64,000 bases of DNA, from positions 1 through 64,000 of the forward strand of contig JAQTZV010000026.1 in assembly GCA_028687585.1 (NCBI GenBank), given 5' to 3'. Each line of letters starts with the position of its first letter. Position 1 is the first letter of the stretch. Below, piece after piece: positions 10,688-18,966 of the stretch. The notes beneath the pieces were generated by a model. The model had not been told where the DNA came from, ran no database searches, and was given only the letters and a program-made list of their open reading frames with translations. Source of the stretch: Desulfuromonadaceae bacterium. GTDB lineage: Bacteria > Desulfobacterota > Desulfuromonadia > Geobacterales > Pseudopelobacteraceae. The translations under genes were made by a program, and so were the position numbers.

Positions 10688-10937
10688 ACGTTCCTCCTCC
10701 TCATATTTGTGATGATCTTGGTATAACCTTCCTCAACCCCATACTTCATTCCATCGTTCTAGATTAACGGTAAGTGGATCACGACCCAGCTTTGGTGGCG
10801 TTTTAAAGCTGGGTCGCCTCGGTACAGTCCCGCAGCTCTCATGGATGATTCTGTCCGGTAAACTCTCCATTCCGACACTGATGACGAGATTGCCGACACG
10901 TATTTTTTCTAACCATGTTTCTATTGATCTCATCTGC

Positions 10938-10954
10938 TTCACTTTTCATGCCAA
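10938..10954 (-). promoter_or_regulatory. Putative sigma54-like promoter core, copy 1 (TTGGCATGAAAAGTGAA)
   Basis: 17-bp sequence identical to 16124-16140; GG-N10-GA resembles GG-N10-GC. Confidence 0.4.
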
Positions 10955-11047
10955 TACGTAGTCCATAAGACTCAGAGGCTTATTCTCTACATTCAAACCA
11001 TATTTTATTTGGTTCCATAATAGAAATCGATGCTATGCTTAAGCGAT

Positions 11048-11068
11048 ATTTCACTACTATCGTGAAAT
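11048..11068. promoter_or_regulatory. Inverted repeat ATTTCAC-N7-GTGAAAT, putative activator site, copy 1
   Basis: Perfect 7-bp arms; imperfect copy at 16234-16254 at the same 94-nt distance from the 17-bp core. Confidence 0.5.
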
Positions 11069-11330
11069 GTCACGAAGGCACGGTGATTAACTCCCCCGGA
11101 AACGTTACATCTCCTTGTGGGCTGAGCCAGTGCACGGGTGACACGCACCTGCTGTCCGGTGTACACTTCGCGCTCTGCCGCTCGACTATATCTTCCCTTT
11201 CCAATCAATCGTTGAACTAACCCGCTTCGCGGGAACTTAAAGTCAAAACCTAATAAAAACAGAACTATAAAGGCTGCATCTTCTGGTGCGACCTTTATTT
11301 TGTCCCGGTGTTGAAGAGCGGTTCTTCGAT

Positions 11331-11365
11331 CCACGGAGCTTACGGCCTGAGGGCCGACTAAACCA
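11331..11365. repeat. 35-bp direct repeat copy 1 (CCACGGagctTACGGCCTGAGGGCCGActAAACCA)
   Basis: Near-identical to 11505-11539. Confidence 0.85.
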
Positions 11366-11443
11366 AGATCAACAGAAAAAATCATGATCGCGGCGATACG
11401 AAGAACGTGATTGCCCGATCCAACCTCAATAGAATCAAAAGAC

Positions 11444-11473
11444 AAAAAGGCGGCGCTTCGGTTCCGCCTTTTT
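11444..11473. terminator. Intrinsic-terminator-like hairpin
   Basis: AAAAAGGCGG-cgcttcggtt-CCGCCTTTTT. Confidence 0.7.
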
Positions 11474-11504
11474 GTTTGCTAGACAGTGACGCCATCTCCT
11501 CGTA

Positions 11505-11539
11505 CCACGGTAATTACGGCCTGAGGGCCGAAAAAACCA
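11505..11539. repeat. 35-bp direct repeat copy 2 (CCACGGtaatTACGGCCTGAGGGCCGAaaAAACCA)
   Basis: Near-identical to 11331-11365; lies 18 nt before the integrase ATG. Confidence 0.85.
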
Positions 11540-11557
11540 GGAAGAGGGGAAACAGTC

Positions 11558-12403
11558 ATGACAGATTTAAGACGCAGAATGTTGGAAGATTTACAGCTTG
11601 CCGGGTATTCGCCCAAAACCATCAAAAGCTACATCTACACCGTACGGGATCTGGCGAAACATTATCACCGTTCCCCGGACCTGCTTACCGACGAGGAAGT
11701 ACGGCAGTTCTTCCTGCATCTGATCAACGAGCGCAAACTCTCCAAAAGTTCCATTACCATCTATCTCTGCGGCATCAAGTACTTTTTTGAAACCACCCTG
11801 AAAAAGAAGCTGCATATTCTCGACATCGTCAGGCCCAGACCCTCAAAGCGACTTCCGGTGGTGATGTCACAGGATGAAGTCAGAACCGTTTTGAAGCTGG
11901 TTAAACGTCCGCACTACCGGATGGCGCTCACCATCATCTATGCCTGCGGATTGCACATTTCCGAAGGGGTGCGGCTTACAACCAGCGACATTGACGGCAA
12001 GAGGAATCTCCTCAGAGTACGCGACGGCAAAGGCGGCAAAGATCGCTATGTGCCGCTGCACAAGTCTGCTCAGGAGCTTCTGCGGGCACACTACCGTGAA
12101 TTTGGCGAGGGTTCGGAGTTTCTCTATCCCCACAAAGAGAGCCACATAAGCATCGACAACCTGCAAATCGCTTTCAGAAAGGCTCTGCGAGCAAGCGGCG
12201 TCAACAAACCTGCCACCGTGCATACCTTGCGCCACTCATACGCCACTTATCTGCTGGAAAACGGCGAGAATCTCAGCACTATCAAAGATATTCTCGGCCA
12301 TAGCAGCATTGTTACCACCGACATCTATACCCATGTGACCGAGAAGACTACCACACGCCTCCGAATCAGCCTCGACGGGATGCTGACCGGCTTTCAACCA
12401 TGA
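11558..12403 (+). CDS. Tyrosine recombinase/integrase associated with IS91 transposase
   Basis: HTLRHSYATYLLENG...LGHSSIVTTDIYTHV boxes; SAM-like N-terminal domain. Confidence 0.92.
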   Translation: MTDLRRRMLEDLQLAGYSPKTIKSYIYTVRDLAKHYHRSPDLLTDEEVRQFFLHLINERKLSKSSITIYLCGIKYFFETTLKKKLHILDIVRPRPSKRLPVVMSQDEVRTVLKLVKRPHYRMALTIIYACGLHISEGVRLTTSDIDGKRNLLRVRDGKGGKDRYVPLHKSAQELLRAHYREFGEGSEFLYPHKESHISIDNLQIAFRKALRASGVNKPATVHTLRHSYATYLLENGENLSTIKDILGHSSIVTTDIYTHVTEKTTTRLRISLDGMLTGFQP

Positions 12404-13500
12404 GCGGCCTTGCCGGGATCGTAGCCAAGCACGGCAAGGAATATCTGGACAAGTTCGGTGACCGGATGCTGCCGAGTCACAAACGGGCGCTTGGCGACAT
12501 ACTCGCGTGCCGCACCGAAGCCATGGGAGGAAATCTGTGTGAATGCGATGAGTGCGGGCATCAGCATTACGCCTATCACTCCTGCAAGAACCGCAGTTGT
12601 CCTACCTGCCATAGCAGCGACACAAAGAAGTGGCTGGCAAAGAGAGAGGCTGAGCTATTGCCGATCCGCTACTTCCATATGGTTTTCACCATCCCGTCGG
12701 AACTGCGGGACATTGTGCGCGGCAATCAGAAGCTGCTCTACTCCGTCCTTACTCGGGCCGCCGTCGATACCCTGCAAAAGATCGGCCTCGATCCCAAATT
12801 CGTCGGTGGCCAGTTGAGCATGATGACCGTGCTTCATACCTGGACTCGCGCCTTGGAGTTCCACCCCCATGTACATATGCTCGTATCTGGCGGCGGACTG
12901 GACAAGGATGGTGTCTGGCGCTGTGCCAGAAAAAAGTTCCTGGTGCCGGTACAAGCTCTGTCTGCAATGTTCCGCGCCAGGTTCATGAAGCTGGCCAGAA
13001 AAGCGCTGCCAGGAGAAACCTTCTCCAAGGAGGTCTGGAACAAGGAATGGGTGGTGTTCTGTAAACCGACCTTTAACCGGGCCAGGAAGGTGCTGCGCTA
13101 TCTGGGGCGTTACGTCCACCGCATCGCCATCACCAATGATCGTATCCTGGCTACAAAAGACGGCACTGTCACGTTCCGTTATCAGGAGTCCAAAAGCGGC
13201 ACATGGAAGACCATGCCTCTGAAGGGTGAGGAATTTCTACGCCGCTATCTGCAACGTGTACTTCCCCAAGGGTTTCATAAGGTGCGTTACTACGGGCTGC
13301 TCAGCCCGGCCAACCGGGTGGTTCTGAAGAGAGTGCAACTGCTACTGGCAGAGTGGCAAAAGAACAAGGAAGTGGAGAAGCAGGAAGCGCCGGAAACCAC
13401 CTCCAGGAATATCTGCCCCTGCTGCAAAGGAGGGATGATGCTGGCAATATCGCGGCTGCCGAGAAAGCCGCGTAGCCCGCCGGATGGGATCATGGCGTAA
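12400..13500 (+). CDS. IS91 family transposase
   Basis: N-terminal zinc-binding CDECGHQHYAYHSCKNRSCPTCHS; HUH motif FHPHVHMLVSGGG; YLGRYVHRIAITNDRI. Confidence 0.95.
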   Translation: MSGLAGIVAKHGKEYLDKFGDRMLPSHKRALGDILACRTEAMGGNLCECDECGHQHYAYHSCKNRSCPTCHSSDTKKWLAKREAELLPIRYFHMVFTIPSELRDIVRGNQKLLYSVLTRAAVDTLQKIGLDPKFVGGQLSMMTVLHTWTRALEFHPHVHMLVSGGGLDKDGVWRCARKKFLVPVQALSAMFRARFMKLARKALPGETFSKEVWNKEWVVFCKPTFNRARKVLRYLGRYVHRIAITNDRILATKDGTVTFRYQESKSGTWKTMPLKGEEFLRRYLQRVLPQGFHKVRYYGLLSPANRVVLKRVQLLLAEWQKNKEVEKQEAPETTSRNICPCCKGGMMLAISRLPRKPRSPPDGIMA

Positions 13501-14027
13501 CTCAAAAAACGCAGTAAAACTGGTGTTCACCACGAGCATTGCACTATAGCTGCGCCCACAGTATGCAAATGTGGTGGTTGCAGCAGGAAAGCCGGTGATC
13601 ATTCCGGTTGATACCAGGAATATCGGTCTGAGAAAAGAGCAACTACGAAACATTTCTTATTGAAACCACCTCATAAAGGACGTATTGTCCACGCACTCAA
13701 AGTCAAATTCAGAGATAAATATCCATATAGCTGGCGGGGCCGAAACGGTTTAGTTCAACACAAGTTTATACGGCGGCTCCGCTTCGCTACGCTACCGCAT
13801 AAACTCTTAATCTTTAGGCAAACAAGCATCGGACAAATCGTACTCAAGAACATCATTCATCAAAAATAGAAAACCCCGCCTAAAAAGACAGGGTTTGTCA
13901 ATGATCTGACGCCGCATAGCGCCGCTAGTTCCCGTTCAAGAGAAGAAGGAAAATCAAATTTAGCATATCAACTACGATATTCCGCCAGTTGGTCTCCGCC
14001 AATCATTTCGAGTCGGCGACTAACGTC

Positions 14028-15278
14028 TTAAGCTTCCAATTTTGCCATATGTTTTGCTTTGTGCCTGAGGGACGTCAAGGGGACCGATATGAGGATCAGG
14101 GTCATTACAACAATTCCCACATTTATCCAACTGCTCAACGCATATCCTCCATGAACAATCAGGTAACCGGATACGGCCGGACCAGCCGCGACACCCGCAG
14201 TCAGGAACCCACCGGAAGCAGCAACTACACGCCCTTCGGTATCGAGTTCGGCAGCGAGAGCCGTCAGGTATGAAAGAGCATAAAAATAGGTTACAGAAAT
14301 AAACAAAACCCCTATCGTGTAGGGAATCATGGCGTTAGAGGATTGAAGAATTGTGAACGTTACAATCCCGGTTAGCACAATGCCAAGAATGACCGGCTTC
14401 CGAAGGCCATAGCGAGAGCCAGTAACAGACGCAATCAATGGGCCGACAATTCCGATAACTGCCTGAATCGAAAACAGGTTTCCCAAAGTCTCTGGAGCAT
14501 ATCCAGCCACCAGGCCAATGCGCTCCGAGTAGGCCCACATCATGGTGTCTCGTAATGCAAATGCAAACATTGCTATCAGCATGAATATTGCTGATTTGGA
14601 AAAGAGGCCTTGGTGTGCATGCGGATGGTCAGGCGAAGCAAGCGGGACGATAATAGCTTTTTGTGGCAGCTTGACAAGAAATACTGAGACAACGAGCATG
14701 CAAATAGCCAATGCGCCGTAGACACCGGCGTATCCCCACTTCTCACTAACATGAGCGAACGAAACCATCGCAACGACCATTAGGACAACGAATATTACTG
14801 ACATTTGCCCAGCAAGCTTTTCAGGGTTTTTTGCATTAGCGACGGTAGCGTTTCCTGCGGCGAGTGCAAGACCGCAGCCAATTCCCACGATCGGCCTCAG
14901 AAGTATCAGAACATCGTAGGACGTTTGAAACATAGCAAGGACGTTACCTCCAATTGCGAGGACTGCACCGGTAATAGCGAGCGTTCGCCTTGGAATCTTT
15001 CCCATAAAGGGGGCTACTACCAAGGAAGCAACGGTGACCGCCACAAACTCCACTGTTCCGAGAAGGCCTGCCTTCGCCTCGTCTAGGTGCAAGCCATTCA
15101 TGGTCGACGAGATCATAAAAGGAAGTACCAGCATCGCTAGCAACCCGATACCGTAGGCAGATGAGAATGCAGCCATCAGCAACCCCCAGTTGTCCGGCTT
15201 AGCATCGTAAAAATATTGTGCGACAGCGCTTCGTGAAGGTGATTCAACATCAGGTAGAGCTATGGTCTCATTATTCAT
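14028..15278 (-). CDS. MFS transporter
   Basis: 416 aa, about 12 TM segments; AAFSSAYGIGLLAMLVLPFMISSTMNGLHLDEAKAGLLGTVEF. Confidence 0.85.
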   Translation of the reverse strand: MNNETIALPDVESPSRSAVAQYFYDAKPDNWGLLMAAFSSAYGIGLLAMLVLPFMISSTMNGLHLDEAKAGLLGTVEFVAVTVASLVVAPFMGKIPRRTLAITGAVLAIGGNVLAMFQTSYDVLILLRPIVGIGCGLALAAGNATVANAKNPEKLAGQMSVIFVVLMVVAMVSFAHVSEKWGYAGVYGALAICMLVVSVFLVKLPQKAIIVPLASPDHPHAHQGLFSKSAIFMLIAMFAFALRDTMMWAYSERIGLVAGYAPETLGNLFSIQAVIGIVGPLIASVTGSRYGLRKPVILGIVLTGIVTFTILQSSNAMIPYTIGVLFISVTYFYALSYLTALAAELDTEGRVVAASGGFLTAGVAAGPAVSGYLIVHGGYALSSWINVGIVVMTLILISVPLTSLRHKAKHMAKLEA

Positions 15279-15396
15279 CGTTCAAGCCTCCATTTATTTG
15301 CCTAGTAAGGGTGTACAACGGACAATTGCCTCCTCAGCTAGATTTGTGTTGGTCTGGACTTGGTTTATGTAGCAGTGGAAACCGGAGGAGTATGGT

Positions 15397-15888
15397 CTAT
15401 TTTACAAAATCGATCTCACCCTTGGCGTTAGAATAGCCTTTGAGTTTTAGGTCTGATTCGAGGGTGAAGTGCTCCTTTGAGATGATGTTTCCTTTGGTGG
15501 ACGACCATTTTCCAGTTCCACCATCAATCTTAAGCGTGAATCCATCAAAGGCAGTTTCCATTCCAGCCAGGATCTTGTCGCCGTCCTTATCTTTTAGCTC
15601 GCAGCGACCGCTTCCCTTCGTAATTGTCTCACCCTCTTTCAACTTCGTTGCCGCTTCCATACCTACACAAGACACCAAAAAATACTTGTCCCCTTTACTC
15701 TGGGTGGCAAGCTTGTAACTTCCATCTAATTGAAAAACCGTGGTACTACGCGTAGAGGTTTCCATCATCGCTGCCGAAAAATCCGCAACCCACCCCCCCG
15801 TAAGCACAACTGGCTCCGCAAGTACCGATGTGGAAACCCCAACCAAAAGAACTGTTACCAATAGTATTGCCTGATTCATGAGTTTCAT
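15397..15888 (-). CDS. Secreted hypothetical protein
   Basis: Signal peptide MKLMNQAILLVTVLLVGVSTSVLAEP; upstream region shares the regulatory module with the DUF1329 operon. Confidence 0.75.
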   Translation of the reverse strand: MKLMNQAILLVTVLLVGVSTSVLAEPVVLTGGWVADFSAAMMETSTRSTTVFQLDGSYKLATQSKGDKYFLVSCVGMEAATKLKEGETITKGSGRCELKDKDGDKILAGMETAFDGFTLKIDGGTGKWSSTKGNIISKEHFTLESDLKLKGYSNAKGEIDFVK

Positions 15889-16123
15889 AGTAATTTCCTT
15901 TAGTTTAAATTTAACAATCGACTTCTTAAGTCTTATTCAACTTACGGCCCGATTAGTTATCAAGTATCACATTTCCTTGCCCATTGCCTGTCTTTCTTTT
16001 TGGCATACGGTTGTACAGCCAGATGTGCGAACTTGAGGCACACTTGGCGAAAGCAGGCGACCTTATCACCACCCGATACCCATGTCCTACCCTAACTACG
16101 TTCTATATGCACACATAACCTAG

Positions 16124-16140
16124 TTCACTTTTCATGCCAA
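16124..16140 (-). promoter_or_regulatory. Putative sigma54-like promoter core, copy 2 (TTGGCATGAAAAGTGAA)
   Basis: Identical 17-mer to 10938-10954. Confidence 0.4.
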
Positions 16141-16233
16141 GGCATGTACCCACCGATTCAAAAGCCAACCATCTACTATAAAACCACTTTTACCTGATCC
16201 CTTGGCAACAAATCGATGCCAGAGTTAAGCGAT

Positions 16234-16254
16234 ATTTCACCACTGTCACGAAAT
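16234..16254. promoter_or_regulatory. Imperfect inverted repeat, putative activator site, copy 2
   Basis: atttcac-cactgtc-acgaaat inside a longer match (aaatcgatgc..a...ttaagcgatatttcac) to 11024-11054. Confidence 0.45.
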
Positions 16255-16312
16255 GTCGCGGGAACAGGGAATGCAATGCGGACGGAGCCGTATAAACCTA
16301 GAAAAAGCAGCT

Positions 16313-16441
16313 ATCCACAAAAATCACTAAAAACACGAACGAAATAAGAATGTTATACAACTTCACGGCGTAACCTTTTTGGTGAAATACGGTTTTACTG
16401 TAATGGTTTAATTTTTCGTGTCTTTTCGTGTCTTTCGTGGA
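16313..16441. repeat. Intergenic MITE-like element with CACGAA-type terminal repeats
   Basis: ccacaaaaatcactaaaaacacgaacgaa ... ttcgtgtcttttcgtgtctttcgtgga form an imperfect inverted repeat. Confidence 0.5.
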
Positions 16442-17064
16442 CCCAAAAACCGTTTTTAGGATAAACCACTGAAGTACAGCCCGCAATAAATAAGTTCCTG
16501 GGACTGTAGAGAATTGAGGCCTGTATGGATCAGGATAGCGCTGGAGAAGTATCCATCGCCGAGGTACAGAAAAGTAATTAACAGCTTTTTGAGGTTGTAG
16601 CCTCGGGGTAGACATAAAAAGCCCCTCAAGTCCCCTTGGGCGTCCCCGGTCATGGAGACTTTTTTTGCCCAAACCCAAAAAGTACAGAAGGGAGAAATTT
16701 TCATTGCCTGGTGTCATCCACGTCGTAGTAGGTGCTTTGCTCATTAAGCTCAAGGCACTGTCGGCACTGGACACAGTCTTGGCAGCATCAACCAAGGTCG
16801 TAATTGCCTGATCACAGCAATGAGCATGCTCATTTTCTGAAAGACAGCATAGACAAATAAGGGTTTTCTAAAAGCTGAGTCTGCTTCCGCAGGTCATCAT
16901 TCTGTTTTTTAGTTGGTATTCCGGCGAAGCCGACTGATGGAGGAGATGCCGCCCTCCCCGGTGGAAAATTGATATGTAATGTGAATGATTCTGCCCCGTA
17001 AAACGGCTGGAGTGAGCCTCATTGTTGGTGAGCTTTCCAGGTTGCCCTGCTGGGTGGGACTGGG

Positions 17065-17134
17065 GTCAACAGGGGGTGCTATCCCACCGCTTGGACTGTT
17101 GACTTGAGGGGCAATGCCGGGATGGCGGCATTGC
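17065..17134 (+). ncRNA. Two-hairpin motif with complementary loops, copy A
   Basis: GTCAACAG..CTGTTGAC, then GCAATGCCG-GGATGG-CGGCATTGC; loop CTATCC can pair with GGATGG. Confidence 0.5.
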
Positions 17135-17758
17135 TCTTTGAATCGTGGGGACGAAGAATTGATGGTGGTGAACCGTCCGCGTGCATGTACAGGCGACTTG
17201 ACCGTACCACCGGAATCAGTCTTGGCCCAAGTGAACGCTGGGGGCGGTGCTGCGTGGCTGATTGGTATGCGTTCTTTCCAAAGGCAACTTCGTTCCCACG
17301 ATTGAGAGAGTAATAAGAATCATCCCATATGCTCCGGGGAACGCGGTTGGGTTTATCCCATTACTGATCCCGATTTTGAAGGCTGCTGGGTGAGCCGTGC
17401 AGGGTGTTCTAACTGTGATCCCCTCCATGCGCGATTGGAGCGCGGCGGATCGGGAGAATTGCACCCCTGCGCGGCACAAAAAAGATGAAGGCTATTTCGA
17501 CGATGTGTCTGAGTTCAGAATTCTGTTCCGGGACCCAGGATGCCTCTTGCCTCCAGAACCCCGCTCCCACTATTGGACGCCTACGTGTAGGCCAGCAGTG
17601 CGTAGCCACGAAAGAGTCGCTAACCTCTCCGTGTGCATCTGGGGAGTGTCATCAGGAAGCCCGCATGCGAGGGCATGGTGTTCGGCGGCTCCGATGCGGC
17701 GGAGTCCAGAGCCGTCACCGTAGTACAATAACACCATACGCATCCTGATGGCATGTTG

Positions 17759-17872
17759 GGAGAAGTAACTGAGAACTGGAAAGTCGCCATGGCCGGTTGG
17801 ACAGTAGGCGCGTAAGCGTTGAGTGCCCTATGTGGGGAAGATGGCGTCCCACCAGTTGCTTCTCCTTTTTTT
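17759..17872 (+). terminator. Long nested hairpin followed by T7 tract
   Basis: GGAGAAG...CTTCTCC-TTTTTTT with two further nested perfect stems. Confidence 0.5.
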
Positions 17873-18001
17873 CTTGAGGATTGGAATTTGAAAAGGCAGG
17901 CATGGATTGAGAAACCGGAGCGCTTACAGGAGTTATATCCGGCGGATCGCAACGCGTATCGCCTGTACGATGCTCACGTTGACATTACCATGTTTGCCCT
18001 A

Positions 18002-18105
18002 TACCGGTTGTGGTCGAGATTCATCGTGCATGCCAGTGCGATACGGTGATGAAGTATCTTTATGAGGCTGGCACTTCATTTAAAGATGGGACGCCACAAC
18101 CGGTA
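18002..18105 (+). ncRNA. Candidate structured RNA closed by a 12-bp perfect stem, copy A
   Basis: TACCGGTTGTGG / CCACAACCGGTA with inner TGCCAG/CTGGCA. Confidence 0.4.
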
Positions 18106-18237
18106 CTTTCAGGATTAATGGGATGATGCAGGAGAATCGCTATGGCCAGTCAATGTGTGACGACGTTCCTGCAGCCCTTCAGATTTTGTGGCTATGTTGT
18201 TGGTAGTCAGAATCAAGAATGTTTATCGGAGTTCAGC

Positions 18238-18966
18238 ATGAAAACAGACCGCTCTTATCTATCCAAGCCATTTAGAATACTGCTCCTGCTGGTTTGTTTC
18301 TCAGCATTGCCGTTACAAGCATTTGCCGCCCAGGTAGAAAAGTGCAACTACGTCGAGTTTCAACGCCTGCCGCTATTCGAGCACATGCATGGCATCAATG
18401 GCTCTCTCATTATCAAGCGAGATCGGCGCTTTATGTATGAATATTCTGCCGGGCTGGATACACCGGAGACAACATGCAATGCCCGTCTCTACCTCATGGA
18501 CAAAAACAACAAGATAGTCTTTTCGAAAAAGCTTGAAAAACCAATCGCCTCGCTGGAAACAGTTGAACTGCTTGAGCGGCAACCTAAAAGTTTTGCTCTG
18601 GAGGAGGACTATAGCATTGGCTGGGGATCGTACGCCGGACCGATTACCAGCTTCTTTGATGTTGTTAATGGCAAAGTAAAATGGCTTCAAACCCGGCAGA
18701 ATAATGCGAAGAAAATCAAGAAACTTTACGTGTCGTCCAGCCTCAAAACAGGCTGGCAAATTGTGAAAGCGGGAAACAATTTCGATATTCTGGAGGCCGC
18801 ATGCCGTCCTGAATTCAGCATAAGATTAGATGAAGCAGCATTCTCCATCACCTACAGACGCTACCACTACAACGGCACTGAGTGGATCGAGTACAGCCGG
18901 AAGGATAGTGGGTATTGGGATTTTGAAGAATATCCGGACATTGCTCTTTACCCAAAAGCGCAATGA
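18238..18966 (+). CDS. Secreted hypothetical protein
   Basis: Signal peptide MKTDRSYLSKPFRILLLLVCFSALPLQAFAA; start moved from the longer ORF. Confidence 0.7.
   Translation: MKTDRSYLSKPFRILLLLVCFSALPLQAFAAQVEKCNYVEFQRLPLFEHMHGINGSLIIKRDRRFMYEYSAGLDTPETTCNARLYLMDKNNKIVFSKKLEKPIASLETVELLERQPKSFALEEDYSIGWGSYAGPITSFFDVVNGKVKWLQTRQNNAKKIKKLYVSSSLKTGWQIVKAGNNFDILEAACRPEFSIRLDEAAFSITYRRYHYNGTEWIEYSRKDSGYWDFEEYPDIALYPKAQ

Larger units (their letters stand above)
11331..13942 (+). mobile_element. IS91-family insertion sequence with associated tyrosine recombinase (ends approximate)
   Basis: Two ORFs overlapping at ATGA; HUH-type Y2 transposase; upstream 35-bp direct repeats; downstream hairpin and a GTTC near 13935. 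Termini not resolved. Confidence 0.65.
16917..17872 (+). ncRNA. Candidate large structured noncoding RNA (5' end uncertain)
   Basis: No plausible CDS; successive nested stems: GCCGTGCAGGGTG/CACCCCTGCGCGGC (17394-17475), CATCAGGA..ATGGTGTT..AACACCAT..TCCTGATG (17650-17750), GGAGAAG..AACTGG..CGCCAT..ATGGCG..CCAGTT..CTTCTCC followed by seven T (17759-17872). Confidence 0.45.

Noticed and set aside
13869-13942. Exact right end (oriIS) of the IS91 element
   Set aside because: A hairpin (AAACCC..GGGTTT) and a nearby GTTC are suggestive, but without an empty-site comparison the terminus cannot be fixed.
16298-16795. 165-aa minus ORF
   Set aside because: Its C-terminus (FVFLVIFVDSCFF) is a typical translation of a CACGAA-type intergenic repeat.
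17065-17134. Considered an integron attC site or a c-di-GMP (GEMM) riboswitch
   Set aside because: R'/R'' core consensus of attC is not matched and the conserved GEMM sequence blocks are absent.
17104-17952. Cluster of 60-110 aa ORFs on both strands between 17.1 and 18.0 kb
   Set aside because: Mutually overlapping, low-complexity composition, no recognisable motif; the region is better explained as structured noncoding DNA.
18002-18105. Considered a Y RNA (YrlA) because of rtcB proximity and a GTCGA near the stem
   Set aside because: The GNCGAA-type Rsr-binding signature and a convincing tRNA-like T-loop module are not present; kept only as an unclassified structured RNA.
16917-18105. Group I/II intron or retron
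   Set aside because: No reverse transcriptase or maturase, and no recognisable domain V or P7-type core.
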